NCBI GenBank assembly: GCA_017849455.1
Contig: JAFIGX010000022.1
Location: forward strand, 248,001-312,000
Reading direction: 5' to 3'
DNA length: 64,000 nt
DNA from: Pseudobacter sp.
Lineage (GTDB): Bacteria > Bacteroidota > Bacteroidia > Chitinophagales > Chitinophagaceae
Shown here: one piece after another, positions 9,476-18,311 of the stretch
Layout of the letters: each line of letters starts with the position of its first letter
How positions within the stretch are numbered: the stretch's first letter is position 1
The notes under the pieces: generated by a model
What the model was told of the DNA's origin: nothing
Databases searched by the model: none
Seen by the model: only the letters and a program-made list of their open reading frames with translations
Translations under genes and position numbers: made by a program

Positions 9476-10054
9476 TTATTGTATTCCGTAACTCTCCATT
9501 AATGCTTTGTATTTCTCGCTGTTCCGTCTGCGGAGACTTTCCTTCCCTACGAGCTCCTGTACTTTCATGAATCCGTCGAGCACAGCTTCGGGGCGGGGTG
9601 GACAACCCGGGATATACACATCCACCGGAATGATCTGGTCGATGCCCTGCAATACACTGTAGGTATCGAAGATACCACCACTGGAAGCGCAGGCGCCCAT
9701 GGCCAGTACCCAACGGGGCTCAGCCATCTGGAGATATACCTGTTTTACGACAGGGCCCATCTTTTTGGCGATGGTGCCCATCACCATCAGCAGGTCGCAC
9801 TGACGTGGGGAAAAACCTACCCGTTCTGCGCCGAAGCGGGCGAGATCATAGTGAGCGCCCATGGTGGCCATGAATTCGATGCCGCAGCAGGAAGTGGCAA
9901 ATGGCAGGGGCCAGATGGAATTCTTCCGGGCAAGGCCAACGACCTGGTCTAATTTGGTCGTGAAAAAGCCTTCACCGCCGTAGCCTTCGGGGCCTTCCTG
10001 CACCAGCTTCACATCTGTTTGCCCATAAATATTATATTGAACCGGACGTGCCAT
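9476..10054 (-). CDS. nuoB: NADH-quinone oxidoreductase subunit B (N2 cluster)
   Basis: Carries the terminal [4Fe-4S] cluster N2, which hands electrons to quinone (192 residues). The ligands are the tandem cysteines C56-C57 (TSCCGIE), C122 (GACASSGG) and C151 (PGCPPRPEA). It is separated from nuoA by 126 nt containing a GC-rich hairpin, the largest gap in the operon. Confidence 0.96.
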   Translation of the reverse strand: MARPVQYNIYGQTDVKLVQEGPEGYGGEGFFTTKLDQVVGLARKNSIWPLPFATSCCGIEFMATMGAHYDLARFGAERVGFSPRQCDLLMVMGTIAKKMGPVVKQVYLQMAEPRWVLAMGACASSGGIFDTYSVLQGIDQIIPVDVYIPGCPPRPEAVLDGFMKVQELVGKESLRRRNSEKYKALMESYGIQ

Positions 10055-10120
10055 ATTTACATTTTGAGAGTTTGAAAAAAAGTAATTCGATCATTTGTCG
10101 TGTACACTTTAATAACAAAC

Positions 10121-10148
10121 CCGGGGACTAAAAGATCACGATCCCCGG
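10121..10148 (-). other. GC-rich hairpin in the nuoA-nuoB gap
   Basis: Perfect arms CCGGGGA (10121-10127) and TCCCCGG (10142-10148) with a 14-nt loop, in the 126-nt spacer between nuoA and nuoB. On the transcribed (minus) strand it is followed by a mixed sequence (GTTTGTTATTAAAG) and not a clean T-run. Partial termination, a processing site or an mRNA-stability hairpin are all possible. Confidence 0.5.
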
Positions 10149-10180
10149 CGATCAAATTACCAGATTTCCATAATTATCGA

Positions 10181-10588
10181 TCAGTCTTCCCATTTCAGCG
10201 CTCCTTTTTTGATGATATAGAGAAACCCGCAAAGGAAGAAACCTACGAACATCAGTACGGCAAAAAATCCATCCCATCCAAGCTGTTTGAAATTCACGGC
10301 ATAAGGATAGAAAAAGATCACTTCCACATCGAACAGCACGAAAAGGATCGCCACCAGGAAATACTTGATGGCCATTGGTTGACGGGCATCTCCATGGCTT
10401 TTGATACCGCTGGCAAAATTCTCCAGCTTATCCGAAGTAGTGCGTTTGGGGCCCAGCAAATGGGTAACGCCCATCATAGCGGCCACGAACAGGACAGCGA
10501 ATATTAATTGTACACCGACAGGAAAGTACCAGAAGGAGTTATCAGGATTTTGGGCAACGGTGGAGGCCTGCAACAGGTAAATGTTCAT
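10181..10588 (-). CDS. nuoA: NADH-quinone oxidoreductase subunit A
   Basis: Small membrane subunit of complex I and first gene of the operon (135 residues from this start). Three hydrophobic helices are visible, with the conserved acidic KYFLVAILFVLFDVEVIFFYP segment in the middle; its DVE carries the carboxylates expected in the family. The start at 10588 (MNIYLLQ) is chosen because an upstream ATG at 10651 would lie upstream of the predicted promoter and adds 21 unconserved residues. Confidence 0.94.
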   Translation of the reverse strand: MNIYLLQASTVAQNPDNSFWYFPVGVQLIFAVLFVAAMMGVTHLLGPKRTTSDKLENFASGIKSHGDARQPMAIKYFLVAILFVLFDVEVIFFYPYAVNFKQLGWDGFFAVLMFVGFFLCGFLYIIKKGALKWED

Positions 10589-10607
10589 AACCCGTTTTGT
10601 TTGTGGG

Positions 10608-10638
10608 CAAAAATAAGGCAGCATCAGGCATTTTCCAA
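10608..10638 (-). promoter_or_regulatory. Promoter of the nuo operon
   Basis: On the minus strand a TATTTTTG -7 element (10615-10608) matches the Bacteroidota TAnnTTTG consensus. A TTG -33 element (10638-10636) lies 20 bp upstream of it. The nuoA start codon is 20 nt downstream. It lies just after the terminator of the upstream TPR gene, as expected for an independent operon promoter. Confidence 0.68.
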
Positions 10639-10660
10639 TTTGTTGCTTCAAAATCAGGAA

Positions 10661-10697
10661 AATAAAAAGTTCCCTGCCGTTTGCATAGCAGGGAACT
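10661..10697 (-). terminator. Intrinsic terminator after the TPR gene
   Basis: Perfect 10-bp arms AGTTCCCTGC (10668-10677) and GCAGGGAACT (10688-10697), followed on the minus strand by TTTTTATT. It lies about 50 nt downstream of the TPR gene stop and ends the unit transcribed from 13809. Confidence 0.8.
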
Positions 10698-10748
10698 CCT
10701 TAACGAAAAATTTATTGTAGCGTTAACAGCAAATCAATGAATGGACCA

Positions 10749-12455
10749 TCATTTCCCACCGGACGATTTTGCTCCGCCCGAACCGGCTGCATTTCCGTTG
10801 GTGCGTGGCCTTGCAGGTTGGGTGCCCTGCTGACGTTGGCCCGCTTTTTCCAGAATGCCTTTCACGCGGATAGCATCTGCATTGGTGGGGTCGGTCTCGA
10901 GGATCTTGTTCACATAACTAAGGGCTGTTTCCCGGTCTTTTTTAATATCATTATAATATTGCACCAGGTAGAAATAGGAGCTGACGATCTGTGATTTGAA
11001 TTTTACAGAATCGATCTGCTTTGCTTTTTCAGCCAGTGTTTTCCAGGCTTCCACGGCATATCCGTTCGTATTCACGGAATCGTCCTGGGCAGCTTTGGCG
11101 CGGGAGCACCAGAGATAGCCATAGATCTGGTCGGGATATTTGGATTGGTACACGCCGCAGAAGAGGCTGTCGGCGGTAACATAGTTGCCTGCCTGGTAAT
11201 TGGCCATACCCCAGTTATAGAGATCAGTTTGTGAAGGGTTGGTCTTCAGTTTGTAGGCAACACCCAGCCAGTTGGCTTCCTGTTTGCGATCGCCCAGTTT
11301 CTTGGCGAGCGCGGCTGCTTTGTTGATATATTTTACTTTGTTATCGATGACGGTATCTTTTGCCACGGCTTGCTGAAGGTTCATAAATGCCTCCTGCTCG
11401 TTACCGGGGATCTTGGAGTTGATCAAGGCCAGTTCTTCATAATCGGCGGGTTTGATATCGTCCTGGTCTGCTTTGGTCAGGAAAGTGTTCATAGCCTGTT
11501 TGGCAGTTGTCAGATCGCCCAGTGTATCGGAAGTGTAGGCCACCATACGATACATGCGGGGGGCTACTTTATCGCCATATTGGTGGATGAGTTGCTGGGC
11601 CTTTGTTCTGGCCCCGCTGAAATCACCTTTTGCATAGGTGAAATCGGTTTTCAGGTATTCAACTTCATCACCGGCATCGGCATTGGCGATGTATTTGTCC
11701 AGGTAACCGGCCGCTTTGTTCACATCATGATAGTACCAGTAGTAGAAAAGCTGGTAGATCGCAGGTGAATATGCAGGATCGATCTGGATGGCTTCTTCGA
11801 AAGCCGGGAGAAAATAATCGGCATTGTTCTGTGTGAGATAAACCCTGCCTATTTTGTATTTGGCGGCAGCGAGTTTATTATCGAGGGCGAAGGCTTTGTT
11901 GTAAGAAGTAACGGCACTGCCACCATCGATCAGTTTCCTGTAAGCATCACCCATGATGAGGAATGTTTCAGGATCTTTAAATCCTTTTACCTGGGTGGCC
12001 AGGTTGAGTTTTTCGATGGCGTAGTTGGCATCGCCCAGGCGGGCATTCACATTGGCGCGACCTACGGCGTTCAATACATCCACATCCTTGCCCTTGGTAA
12101 GGGTGATGGCCGTTTCGAAACGCTGACGGGCATCGTTGGTCTTGCCTTCCATCAGTTCTATTTGTCCAATGCCGGCCATTACCAGCGGGGCATTGCCATT
12201 CTGCTGTAATAATTTCGAGTACAGATTTTTTGCCCCGATAGAATCTTTTTGTGCCAGCAAGGTTTGCCCTAACCAATAAACAGCTTCAATGTTATTGGGA
12301 TTCGCGGACAGCACTTTCTCAAACACATCTTTTGCACTTTTCCAGCGCTCGTAATAAAAAAACTTTTTACCCTGTTCTACACTCTGAGCAAAAAGGATGT
12401 TGCCCCCCATGACAACCGCTACTAATAAACTGAATGAACGTTTCATCATTGTCAC
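10749..12455 (-). CDS. Secreted tetratricopeptide-repeat protein
   Basis: 568 residues with an N-terminal signal peptide (about 1-23, ending LFAQ) followed by repeated helical pairs typical of TPRs through most of the length, for example around residues 50-160 and 180-260. The C-terminal 35 residues are rich in Gly, Arg, Pro and Asn and look disordered. TPR proteins act as scaffolds; no enzymatic motif is visible. The gene follows the PstS-like lipoprotein gene by 47 nt and probably forms one transcript with it. In Bacteroidota this trio often sits near ExbB/ExbD/TonB genes (family knowledge); none are visible here. Confidence 0.85.
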   Translation of the reverse strand: MTMMKRSFSLLVAVVMGGNILFAQSVEQGKKFFYYERWKSAKDVFEKVLSANPNNIEAVYWLGQTLLAQKDSIGAKNLYSKLLQQNGNAPLVMAGIGQIELMEGKTNDARQRFETAITLTKGKDVDVLNAVGRANVNARLGDANYAIEKLNLATQVKGFKDPETFLIMGDAYRKLIDGGSAVTSYNKAFALDNKLAAAKYKIGRVYLTQNNADYFLPAFEEAIQIDPAYSPAIYQLFYYWYYHDVNKAAGYLDKYIANADAGDEVEYLKTDFTYAKGDFSGARTKAQQLIHQYGDKVAPRMYRMVAYTSDTLGDLTTAKQAMNTFLTKADQDDIKPADYEELALINSKIPGNEQEAFMNLQQAVAKDTVIDNKVKYINKAAALAKKLGDRKQEANWLGVAYKLKTNPSQTDLYNWGMANYQAGNYVTADSLFCGVYQSKYPDQIYGYLWCSRAKAAQDDSVNTNGYAVEAWKTLAEKAKQIDSVKFKSQIVSSYFYLVQYYNDIKKDRETALSYVNKILETDPTNADAIRVKGILEKAGQRQQGTQPARPRTNGNAAGSGGAKSSGGK

Positions 12456-12502
12456 TTGCTGTTTTTAGTGTTTGTAAATGTAATGAATCCTTTATTTTTT
12501 AA

Positions 12503-13441
12503 TTATTCAGAAATTTGCATTGGCCTGACCACAAATTGCATCCTTGCCGGTAGTAAATATGCCCTTGAAAAGATCTTCTGTCCTTTTTCATAGGTGAGAA
12601 AATTCACGAATCCGTTCCCCAATCCGTCATAATTTTCTTTTAAAATATAGTACAGGGGCCTGGTCATCGGGTACCGGCGGGCGGCGATATTGTATTGAAC
12701 AGGATCAACATACGTGCCATTGCAGCCCCTACATTCGACCTGGGCTATCCTTACCTTTTTCAGGAAGCTCAGTTGGGTGCTGTCGTCCTTGTTCCCGATC
12801 CAGCTAACGCCCACCAACCCTATGGCATCGGTGTTCTTCGATACGTAGTCGATCACGCCTTCGCTGCTGGTGGCTGCCACTACATTGCTGCCCATCGGAT
12901 TTCCTTTAAGCAAAGAATCTACCACAAATCTTACCGTGCTGGTGGCGGTGGTGCCATCGAGCAATACTTTGTATTTGAAACCGCTGATCCCCCTCACCAT
13001 GGAGCGTATGTCCTGCATGGTAAAGAGCGTGTCCTTCGATTTGCCATTCACCACTACGGCAATGGCATCATAGGCTATGGGTCCGAATGAGGGTTTGAAT
13101 GAATATTTATTGGTAAGGGTGGTCACTTCTTCGTCCGACAGCCCACGCGTAACGATCACCATCCTTGTGCTGTCGTTGTTCAGGTCACGCAGGCATTCGG
13201 CTTCAGGTTTATAATGCACGATGATCCTGGCATTCGGTCTTTGCGATTCGAACACCTGGATCTGCGAGTCGATCACCGGTTTAAAGGATTCATCTACACT
13301 GATATTGATAGTACCGGTGGTGGTAGTATCTCCCTCCCCTTTGGCGTTAGGGCTGCTGCAACCCTCCAACAGCATCAATCCCGGAACGCTCAACATCAAT
13401 ACCAGGCTATGTATTGTCCGAAAGGACCTGCTTTTTTCCAT
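12503..13441 (-). CDS. PstS-like substrate-binding lipoprotein
   Basis: 312 residues with a lipoprotein signal peptide whose likely lipidated residue is C28 (LLEGC). The body resembles the phosphate-binding PBP2 family, starting with GTINISVDESFKPVID, and includes the DGTTATSTVRFVVD segment and a C-terminal PMTRPLYYILKEN block. No pstCAB genes are nearby, so a role in high-affinity phosphate import is not supported by context. It is flanked by a small membrane protein gene upstream and the TPR gene downstream. Confidence 0.82.
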   Translation of the reverse strand: MEKSRSFRTIHSLVLMLSVPGLMLLEGCSSPNAKGEGDTTTTGTINISVDESFKPVIDSQIQVFESQRPNARIIVHYKPEAECLRDLNNDSTRMVIVTRGLSDEEVTTLTNKYSFKPSFGPIAYDAIAVVVNGKSKDTLFTMQDIRSMVRGISGFKYKVLLDGTTATSTVRFVVDSLLKGNPMGSNVVAATSSEGVIDYVSKNTDAIGLVGVSWIGNKDDSTQLSFLKKVRIAQVECRGCNGTYVDPVQYNIAARRYPMTRPLYYILKENYDGLGNGFVNFLTYEKGQKIFSRAYLLPARMQFVVRPMQISE

Positions 13442-13566
13442 TTGAAAATTATAGTTAACGGCACCCTTTTACAGGTGTGGGAGGATTGGATCGATCCTTC
13501 CTGATGCCGACATCGTAAAAATGTTTAGCGTTGCAGGATGATTGGACTTTTGAAAATGACCCTTTA

Positions 13567-13809
13567 TCAGTCTTGCTGAAAATAGTCTTTCCTGAATCCC
13601 CTATAGATCCTGAATCCACCATACAATAAACACAATCCACCAAAAATATAGGAGAAGGGTGGAGCTGGAAATACATTTTCCATGCCTAAATGATCTTTCA
13701 GCACAAAAAATCCTCCCATACCCGCATAAATGATCCCCATTCCAAGGTCCATTAGTGATCTTCTGCTGACGTAAGCCTTCCTTTTTTTATCTTCAAAATC
13801 TGTTGCCAT
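13567..13809 (-). CDS. Small two-helix membrane protein
   Basis: 80 residues with a basic N-terminus (residues 4-17) and two hydrophobic segments (about 20-38 and 48-66) separated by a short polar loop. It is 125 nt upstream of the PstS-like gene on the same strand. I do not recognise a named family. The conserved order small membrane protein, PstS-like lipoprotein, TPR protein suggests a shared envelope function (inference). Confidence 0.7.
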   Translation of the reverse strand: MATDFEDKKRKAYVSRRSLMDLGMGIIYAGMGGFFVLKDHLGMENVFPAPPFSYIFGGLCLLYGGFRIYRGFRKDYFQQD

Positions 13810-14062
13810 GCTTCTCTGATATGGGTTCGGGCAAGATAAGAAATAACCGGGAAATGAAAATCGCCTCCCTTATTTTACTGAAAATTTAATGGGCCCTTTT
13901 CTGCCCGGTCCTGCAGGGCCCAACTCTAAGATGCACTACCAGGGCTAAATCCATAAGATCATAAAGCTGAACCATTTAACGGTCCGTTTGTTTCGGGCCG
14001 GGATCGCAGGCCGGAGAATGCGATTCCTGGCGATCACGAATGGTGAACTGACGCCCGCAGAC

Positions 14063-14070
14063 TATCTTTG
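14063..14070 (+). promoter_or_regulatory. TAnnTTTG promoter of the phosphatase-hisS unit
   Basis: TATCTTTG matches the Bacteroidota -7 consensus and ends only 5 nt before the ATG at 14076, so the transcript would be nearly leaderless. No clear -33 TTG is seen at the expected spacing. Confidence 0.6.
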
Positions 14071-14075
14071 CGCCC

Positions 14076-14549
14076 ATGAAGATCCTCATGGTTTGTTTGG
14101 GAAATATCTGCAGAAGCCCGCTGGCCGAAGGCGTACTGCAAAGGAAAATACAGGAGGCCGGCCTGAACTGGACAGTGGACAGCGCAGGCACCAATGGCTA
14201 CCATCTGGGCGAGGCGCCACATCGCCTTTCGCAGAAAGTGGCCCTCCTTCACGGCATCGATATCAGCCATCAAAGGGCCCGCCGTTTCAAAGCTGAGGAC
14301 CTCCGCCACTATGATCTTGTTTATGCCATGGCAGGCGATGTGATCGATGATATCAGGCGGATCGCCGGGAAAGACCATTCACCGGCCAAAGTGAAACTAC
14401 TGATGGAAGAACTGCATCCCGGCGAAAATATGGATGTGCCAGATCCCTGGTATGGGCCTGAGCCCGGCTACCATCAGGTGTACGACATGATCGATGAAGC
14501 CTGTGAGCAGATCATTCTGAAATATGCAAATACCGTAAAGTCATTATGA
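14076..14549 (+). CDS. Low-molecular-weight protein-tyrosine phosphatase
   Basis: 157 residues, the full family length. The N-terminal P-loop CLGNICRS has the nucleophile C7 and R13. The C-terminal general-acid loop DPWYG is near residue 127, and DSAGTNGYHLG is the conserved region at about 35-45. It removes phosphate from tyrosine-phosphorylated proteins in the cytoplasm. The stop overlaps the hisS start by 4 nt, so the two are translationally coupled. Confidence 0.92.
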   Translation: MKILMVCLGNICRSPLAEGVLQRKIQEAGLNWTVDSAGTNGYHLGEAPHRLSQKVALLHGIDISHQRARRFKAEDLRHYDLVYAMAGDVIDDIRRIAGKDHSPAKVKLLMEELHPGENMDVPDPWYGPEPGYHQVYDMIDEACEQIILKYANTVKSL

Positions 14550-15922
14550 GCAAACCTTCACTACCACAGGGCACCAGAGATTTCGGCCCGGAAACCGTTC
14601 GCAAGCGTCAATATATTTTCAATTCGATCCGGCAGGTATTTGAATTATATGGCTTCCAGCCATTGGAAACGCCTGCCATGGAAAACATGGAGACCCTCAT
14701 GGGTAAATATGGGGAAGAAGGCGATAAGCTGATCTTCAAGATCCTCAACAACGGCCTCAGTGATCCGAAGAATATCGATAAAGCCAAACTTGCATTCGAA
14801 AATGTATTGCAGGGGAAGAACGACAAGGACCTCACGGAGCGTGCCCTGAAATATGATCTCACTATTCCGTTCGCCAGGTATGTGGCCATGAACCACGGCC
14901 AGCTCACCTTTCCTTTTAAACGCTACCAGATCCAGCCCGTATGGCGGGCCGACCGCCCCCAGAAAGGACGCTACCGTGAATTCTACCAGTGCGATGCAGA
15001 CGTGGTGGGCAGTAATTCCCTGATCAATGAAGTGGAACTGGTGCATATCTATCATACCGTATTCACCCGGCTGGGGATGAAAGCATACGAGCTGAAGATC
15101 AATTCCAGGAAGATACTTACTGCACTGGCCGAATTATGCGGGGGCAGCGATAAAATGATCGATATCACGATCGCCATCGACAAGCTCGACAAAATAGGAT
15201 TGGAAAAAGTGAAAGCCGAATTATCGGAAAGAGGATTGACACATGAGCAGGTTCAGGTCATTGAAAAGTATCTCTCCATCGATGGCGATAACCCTTCCAG
15301 GCTTTCCAGGATACGGGAACTGGTCGGTCATCTCGAATCCGGAAAGAAAGGGATCGAAGAGATTGAATATGTGATGAACGCTGCGGGTTGGATGGCGGGC
15401 GTGAACCTTAACATCGACTTTACACTCGCCCGCGGCCTTAACTATTATACGGGTATTATCTTCGAAGCCAAAGCGCCTGCTGAAGTGAAGATGGGCAGTA
15501 TCGGCGGGGGCGGACGGTATGATGATCTTACAGGATTATTCGGAGTTCCGGGTGTTCCGGGAGTAGGGATCAGTTTTGGGGTCGACCGGATCTATGATGT
15601 TTTGGAAGAGATGCAACTCTTCCCTGCCGCCGTGCAAACAGGCACACAGGTCTTATTCTTCAACCTTGGCGATGCAGAGACCCGTGCAGCTTTCACGGCC
15701 ATGCAATCCCTCCGCGGGCATGGCCTTCGTTGCGAGCTTTACCATGAACCGGTGAAATTCGACAAGCAATTCAAATACGCGGAGAAAAAGAATATCCCTT
15801 ACGTGGTGATCATCGGCGCCAGGGAACTGGAAACCGGTTCGGCCATCATCAAAGACCTCAGGTCAGGAAAACAGGAAACGACATCCCTTGCCTCGGTCGC
15901 TTCCTATCCTTTCCAGTGGTAA
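14546..15922 (+). CDS. hisS: Histidyl-tRNA synthetase
   Basis: Class II aminoacyl-tRNA synthetase charging tRNA-His (458 residues). Visible landmarks are the N-terminal PQGTRDFGPE, motif 2 around RPQKGRYREFYQCDAD (about 132-147), the histidine-specific LARGLNYYTG (about 295-304), and motif 3 GVGISFGVDR (about 340-349). The C-terminal anticodon-binding domain spans about 365-458. The start overlaps the phosphatase gene by 4 nt. Confidence 0.97.
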   Translation: MSKPSLPQGTRDFGPETVRKRQYIFNSIRQVFELYGFQPLETPAMENMETLMGKYGEEGDKLIFKILNNGLSDPKNIDKAKLAFENVLQGKNDKDLTERALKYDLTIPFARYVAMNHGQLTFPFKRYQIQPVWRADRPQKGRYREFYQCDADVVGSNSLINEVELVHIYHTVFTRLGMKAYELKINSRKILTALAELCGGSDKMIDITIAIDKLDKIGLEKVKAELSERGLTHEQVQVIEKYLSIDGDNPSRLSRIRELVGHLESGKKGIEEIEYVMNAAGWMAGVNLNIDFTLARGLNYYTGIIFEAKAPAEVKMGSIGGGGRYDDLTGLFGVPGVPGVGISFGVDRIYDVLEEMQLFPAAVQTGTQVLFFNLGDAETRAAFTAMQSLRGHGLRCELYHEPVKFDKQFKYAEKKNIPYVVIIGARELETGSAIIKDLRSGKQETTSLASVASYPFQW

Positions 15923-16026
15923 ACCCAGGTTGAAACGGTACCGGCGCATTTTATTACCAGCTATCATGTTGGGCTGGAATATTTCGTAACTATTTTGTTT
16001 ATTTACGACTGATAAATCAAAAAGAT

Positions 16027-17658
16027 ATGCAACGTAAACCGTTATTCCTTGTATTAGCCATGGCAGTGCTGTTGATTACAGCCTGTGGAAGAAACGATCA
16101 ATCATCCGGCCTGGCCGTTCCCAAAGACGCCGCCATCGTGGTCCACCTCAATACCCCTTCTCTTTCCGCCAAACTCAGTTGGCAGGAGATCAAACAAACC
16201 AACTGGTTCAAAGAAATGTACGAGAAGGCAGATGATTCACTCGCCAAGAAACTGATGGATGACCCGGCCAATTCCGGCATCAACACAGATATGGATCTGG
16301 TCTATTTTATGAAACGCAATGGTCAGAATGGCTACATAGCCTTCGAAGGTCTGTTGAAAGACCCTGCCGCCTTTGAAGCTTTCACTAAGAAAATAAGCGA
16401 TAATGCATCTTCTTCCAAATCGGGCGACATCAATATCGTCGCATCCCACCATGGCGTTGCAACGTGGATGGGTAACCGGTTTGTATTCCTGGCCGATGCT
16501 CCCTTTGGGAGAATGGGAAAATACTATGCTCCGCCGATGAGCGATAGTGACAGTCTCGGTCAAAACGAAAATGCACCTCCTGCCGGATATCCCACCGATA
16601 GCCTGGTGAAATTCGCCAAAGAGATCTACGAGCTGAAGGGTGACAACAACCTGGAGAACGACAGGAAATATGCATCCCTCCTGAAAGAAAAAGGAGATGT
16701 GCATTTCTGGATGAACGCAGAACCCATGTATGGTGATATGCTTTCGGGCGCGCTCTCCATGATGAAGTTCAGTACACTGCTTCAGGGCAATATTTCTACG
16801 GCAACTGTAAGCTTCGATAATGGGAAGATCAGTGCTTCATCCCGCTCTTACTATAATTCCGAACTGGCCAAAGTATATGAAAAATACAGGATGAAGAACC
16901 TCGATGCCGATGCACTGTCACGCATCCCTTCGCAGAATATAGTAGGTGTTTTCACCATGAACTATCCGCCTGAAGGCCTGAAAGAATTCCTGAAAGTAAT
17001 AGGGGTAGATGGCTTCGTGAATGGCTTCCTCGGCCAGAACGGTTACAGTATGGATGAATTCGTGAAAGCCAATAAAGGGGATGTGCTGTTCAGCGTGTCG
17101 GACTTTGAAGTAAAGCCCCAAACCGCGCCAGTTCCGTCCGAAGGCGGAGGGCCTTCCAACTATGAAAGGAAAGAGCCTTCGATGAAAGTACTGTTCGGTG
17201 TTTCGATCAATGATAAACCTGCTTTCGATAAGCTCATCGGCGTTGCCAAAGGCAAATTGGGCGATATGCAGGGACCCAGGATCAGCTATGAGCTGAACGA
17301 TAAATGGTTCGCTGCCGGCACTTCTGAAGAACAGGTGAAACAGTTCGTGCATGGAGGAGGCCCTGGCAACAAACAACCATTCATCGCCAGGCTCACCGGG
17401 CATCCGGCCGGTTTCTATCTCGATATTCAAAAGGTATTGAAACCACTTGAAGCCAGCACCGGCGACAGCAGCTCAAGAGTTGCGCTCAACGAATCCCTGA
17501 GATTCTGGGAAGATGTCGTAGCTACCGGCGGTGAGCTGAAAGACGGCGCCATACTCGGCAACTTTGAAGTGAACCTGGTAGATAAGAACACCAACAGCCT
17601 TAAACAATTGAACCAGTACGCCGATAGAATGGCAGCCACCCGCAAGAGAGGTTTCTAA
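16027..17658 (+). CDS. DUF4836-type lipoprotein
   Basis: 543 residues with a lipoprotein signal peptide and lipobox LITAC (C20), followed by a mainly beta-rich body with segments resembling the DUF4836 family known from Bacteroidota. The function is not known. A low-complexity Pro/Gly insert lies near residues 378-390. The TAA stop shares one base with the next ATG (TAATG at 17656-17660), so translation is coupled to the ABC ATPase. This suggests the lipoprotein works with the ABC pair at the envelope (inference). Confidence 0.8.
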   Translation: MQRKPLFLVLAMAVLLITACGRNDQSSGLAVPKDAAIVVHLNTPSLSAKLSWQEIKQTNWFKEMYEKADDSLAKKLMDDPANSGINTDMDLVYFMKRNGQNGYIAFEGLLKDPAAFEAFTKKISDNASSSKSGDINIVASHHGVATWMGNRFVFLADAPFGRMGKYYAPPMSDSDSLGQNENAPPAGYPTDSLVKFAKEIYELKGDNNLENDRKYASLLKEKGDVHFWMNAEPMYGDMLSGALSMMKFSTLLQGNISTATVSFDNGKISASSRSYYNSELAKVYEKYRMKNLDADALSRIPSQNIVGVFTMNYPPEGLKEFLKVIGVDGFVNGFLGQNGYSMDEFVKANKGDVLFSVSDFEVKPQTAPVPSEGGGPSNYERKEPSMKVLFGVSINDKPAFDKLIGVAKGKLGDMQGPRISYELNDKWFAAGTSEEQVKQFVHGGGPGNKQPFIARLTGHPAGFYLDIQKVLKPLEASTGDSSSRVALNESLRFWEDVVATGGELKDGAILGNFEVNLVDKNTNSLKQLNQYADRMAATRKRGF

Positions 17659-18302
17659 TGATGACCATCACATTGCAGCAGGTACTACCCACCTATTTTG
17701 AAGAAAGCCGCAAACAGCGGTCCGAGATCTGGGGCAAGGACCTGCTATTCAATAAAGGTGAATACATCAAGATCGTTGCTCCTTCCGGCAGCGGCAAATC
17801 TTCCCTGATGCATTTCCTGTATGGCCTGCGCCACGAGTACAACGGAACGATCCGTTATAATGATTCCGTTACCAGTCGATTGACCAGGGAAGGTTTTGCC
17901 GGCTATCGCAAAGACCATATCAGTATCGTATTACAGGACCTCCGCCTTTTTCCGGAGCAGACAGTACAGGAAAACCTGGAGATCAAAAGGCAACTGAACC
18001 CGTTTCACCCGCCGGAAAAGATCGTAGAGTTTGCAGAGCGGCTGGGCATCGGCAATAAACTGGCTTCGCGGTGCCGTATCTGTTCCTATGGTGAACAGCA
18101 ACGGGTAGCCATCATCCGCGCACTGTTGCAGCCCTTCGATTTCCTCCTGCTCGATGAACCTTTCAGTCACCTCGATGATAACAATTCGCAAAAAGCCATG
18201 CAACTGATGCTCGAAGAAGCAGAAGCGCGCGGAGCGGCCATCATCTTTGCAGACCTGGAACGCATCGATTATTTTCCATTCACCAGATTGTTTCATTTGT
18301 AA
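17658..18302 (+). CDS. ABC transporter ATP-binding protein (LolD/MacB-like, divergent)
   Basis: 214 residues. Walker A is APSGSGKSS (about 41-49), the Q-loop is Q93, the signature is CSYGEQQRV (142-150, the first glycine of the usual LSGGEQQRV replaced by Tyr) and Walker B is FLLLDEP (162-168). The switch (H-loop) histidine is not seen: the aligned stretch reads IIFADLERI with Asp in its place. It is the partner of the FtsX-like permease that starts 10 nt downstream. An ATPase of this type powers lipoprotein extraction or envelope processes rather than import. Confidence 0.88.
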   Translation: MMTITLQQVLPTYFEESRKQRSEIWGKDLLFNKGEYIKIVAPSGSGKSSLMHFLYGLRHEYNGTIRYNDSVTSRLTREGFAGYRKDHISIVLQDLRLFPEQTVQENLEIKRQLNPFHPPEKIVEFAERLGIGNKLASRCRICSYGEQQRVAIIRALLQPFDFLLLDEPFSHLDDNNSQKAMQLMLEEAEARGAAIIFADLERIDYFPFTRLFHL

Positions 18303-18311
18303 ATACCGATC

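Noticed and set aside
13890..13922. TGGGCCC...GGGCCCA inverted repeat upstream of the phosphatase gene
   Set aside because: Seven-base arms with a 19-nt spacer and no T-run; may be chance in a GC-rich stretch.
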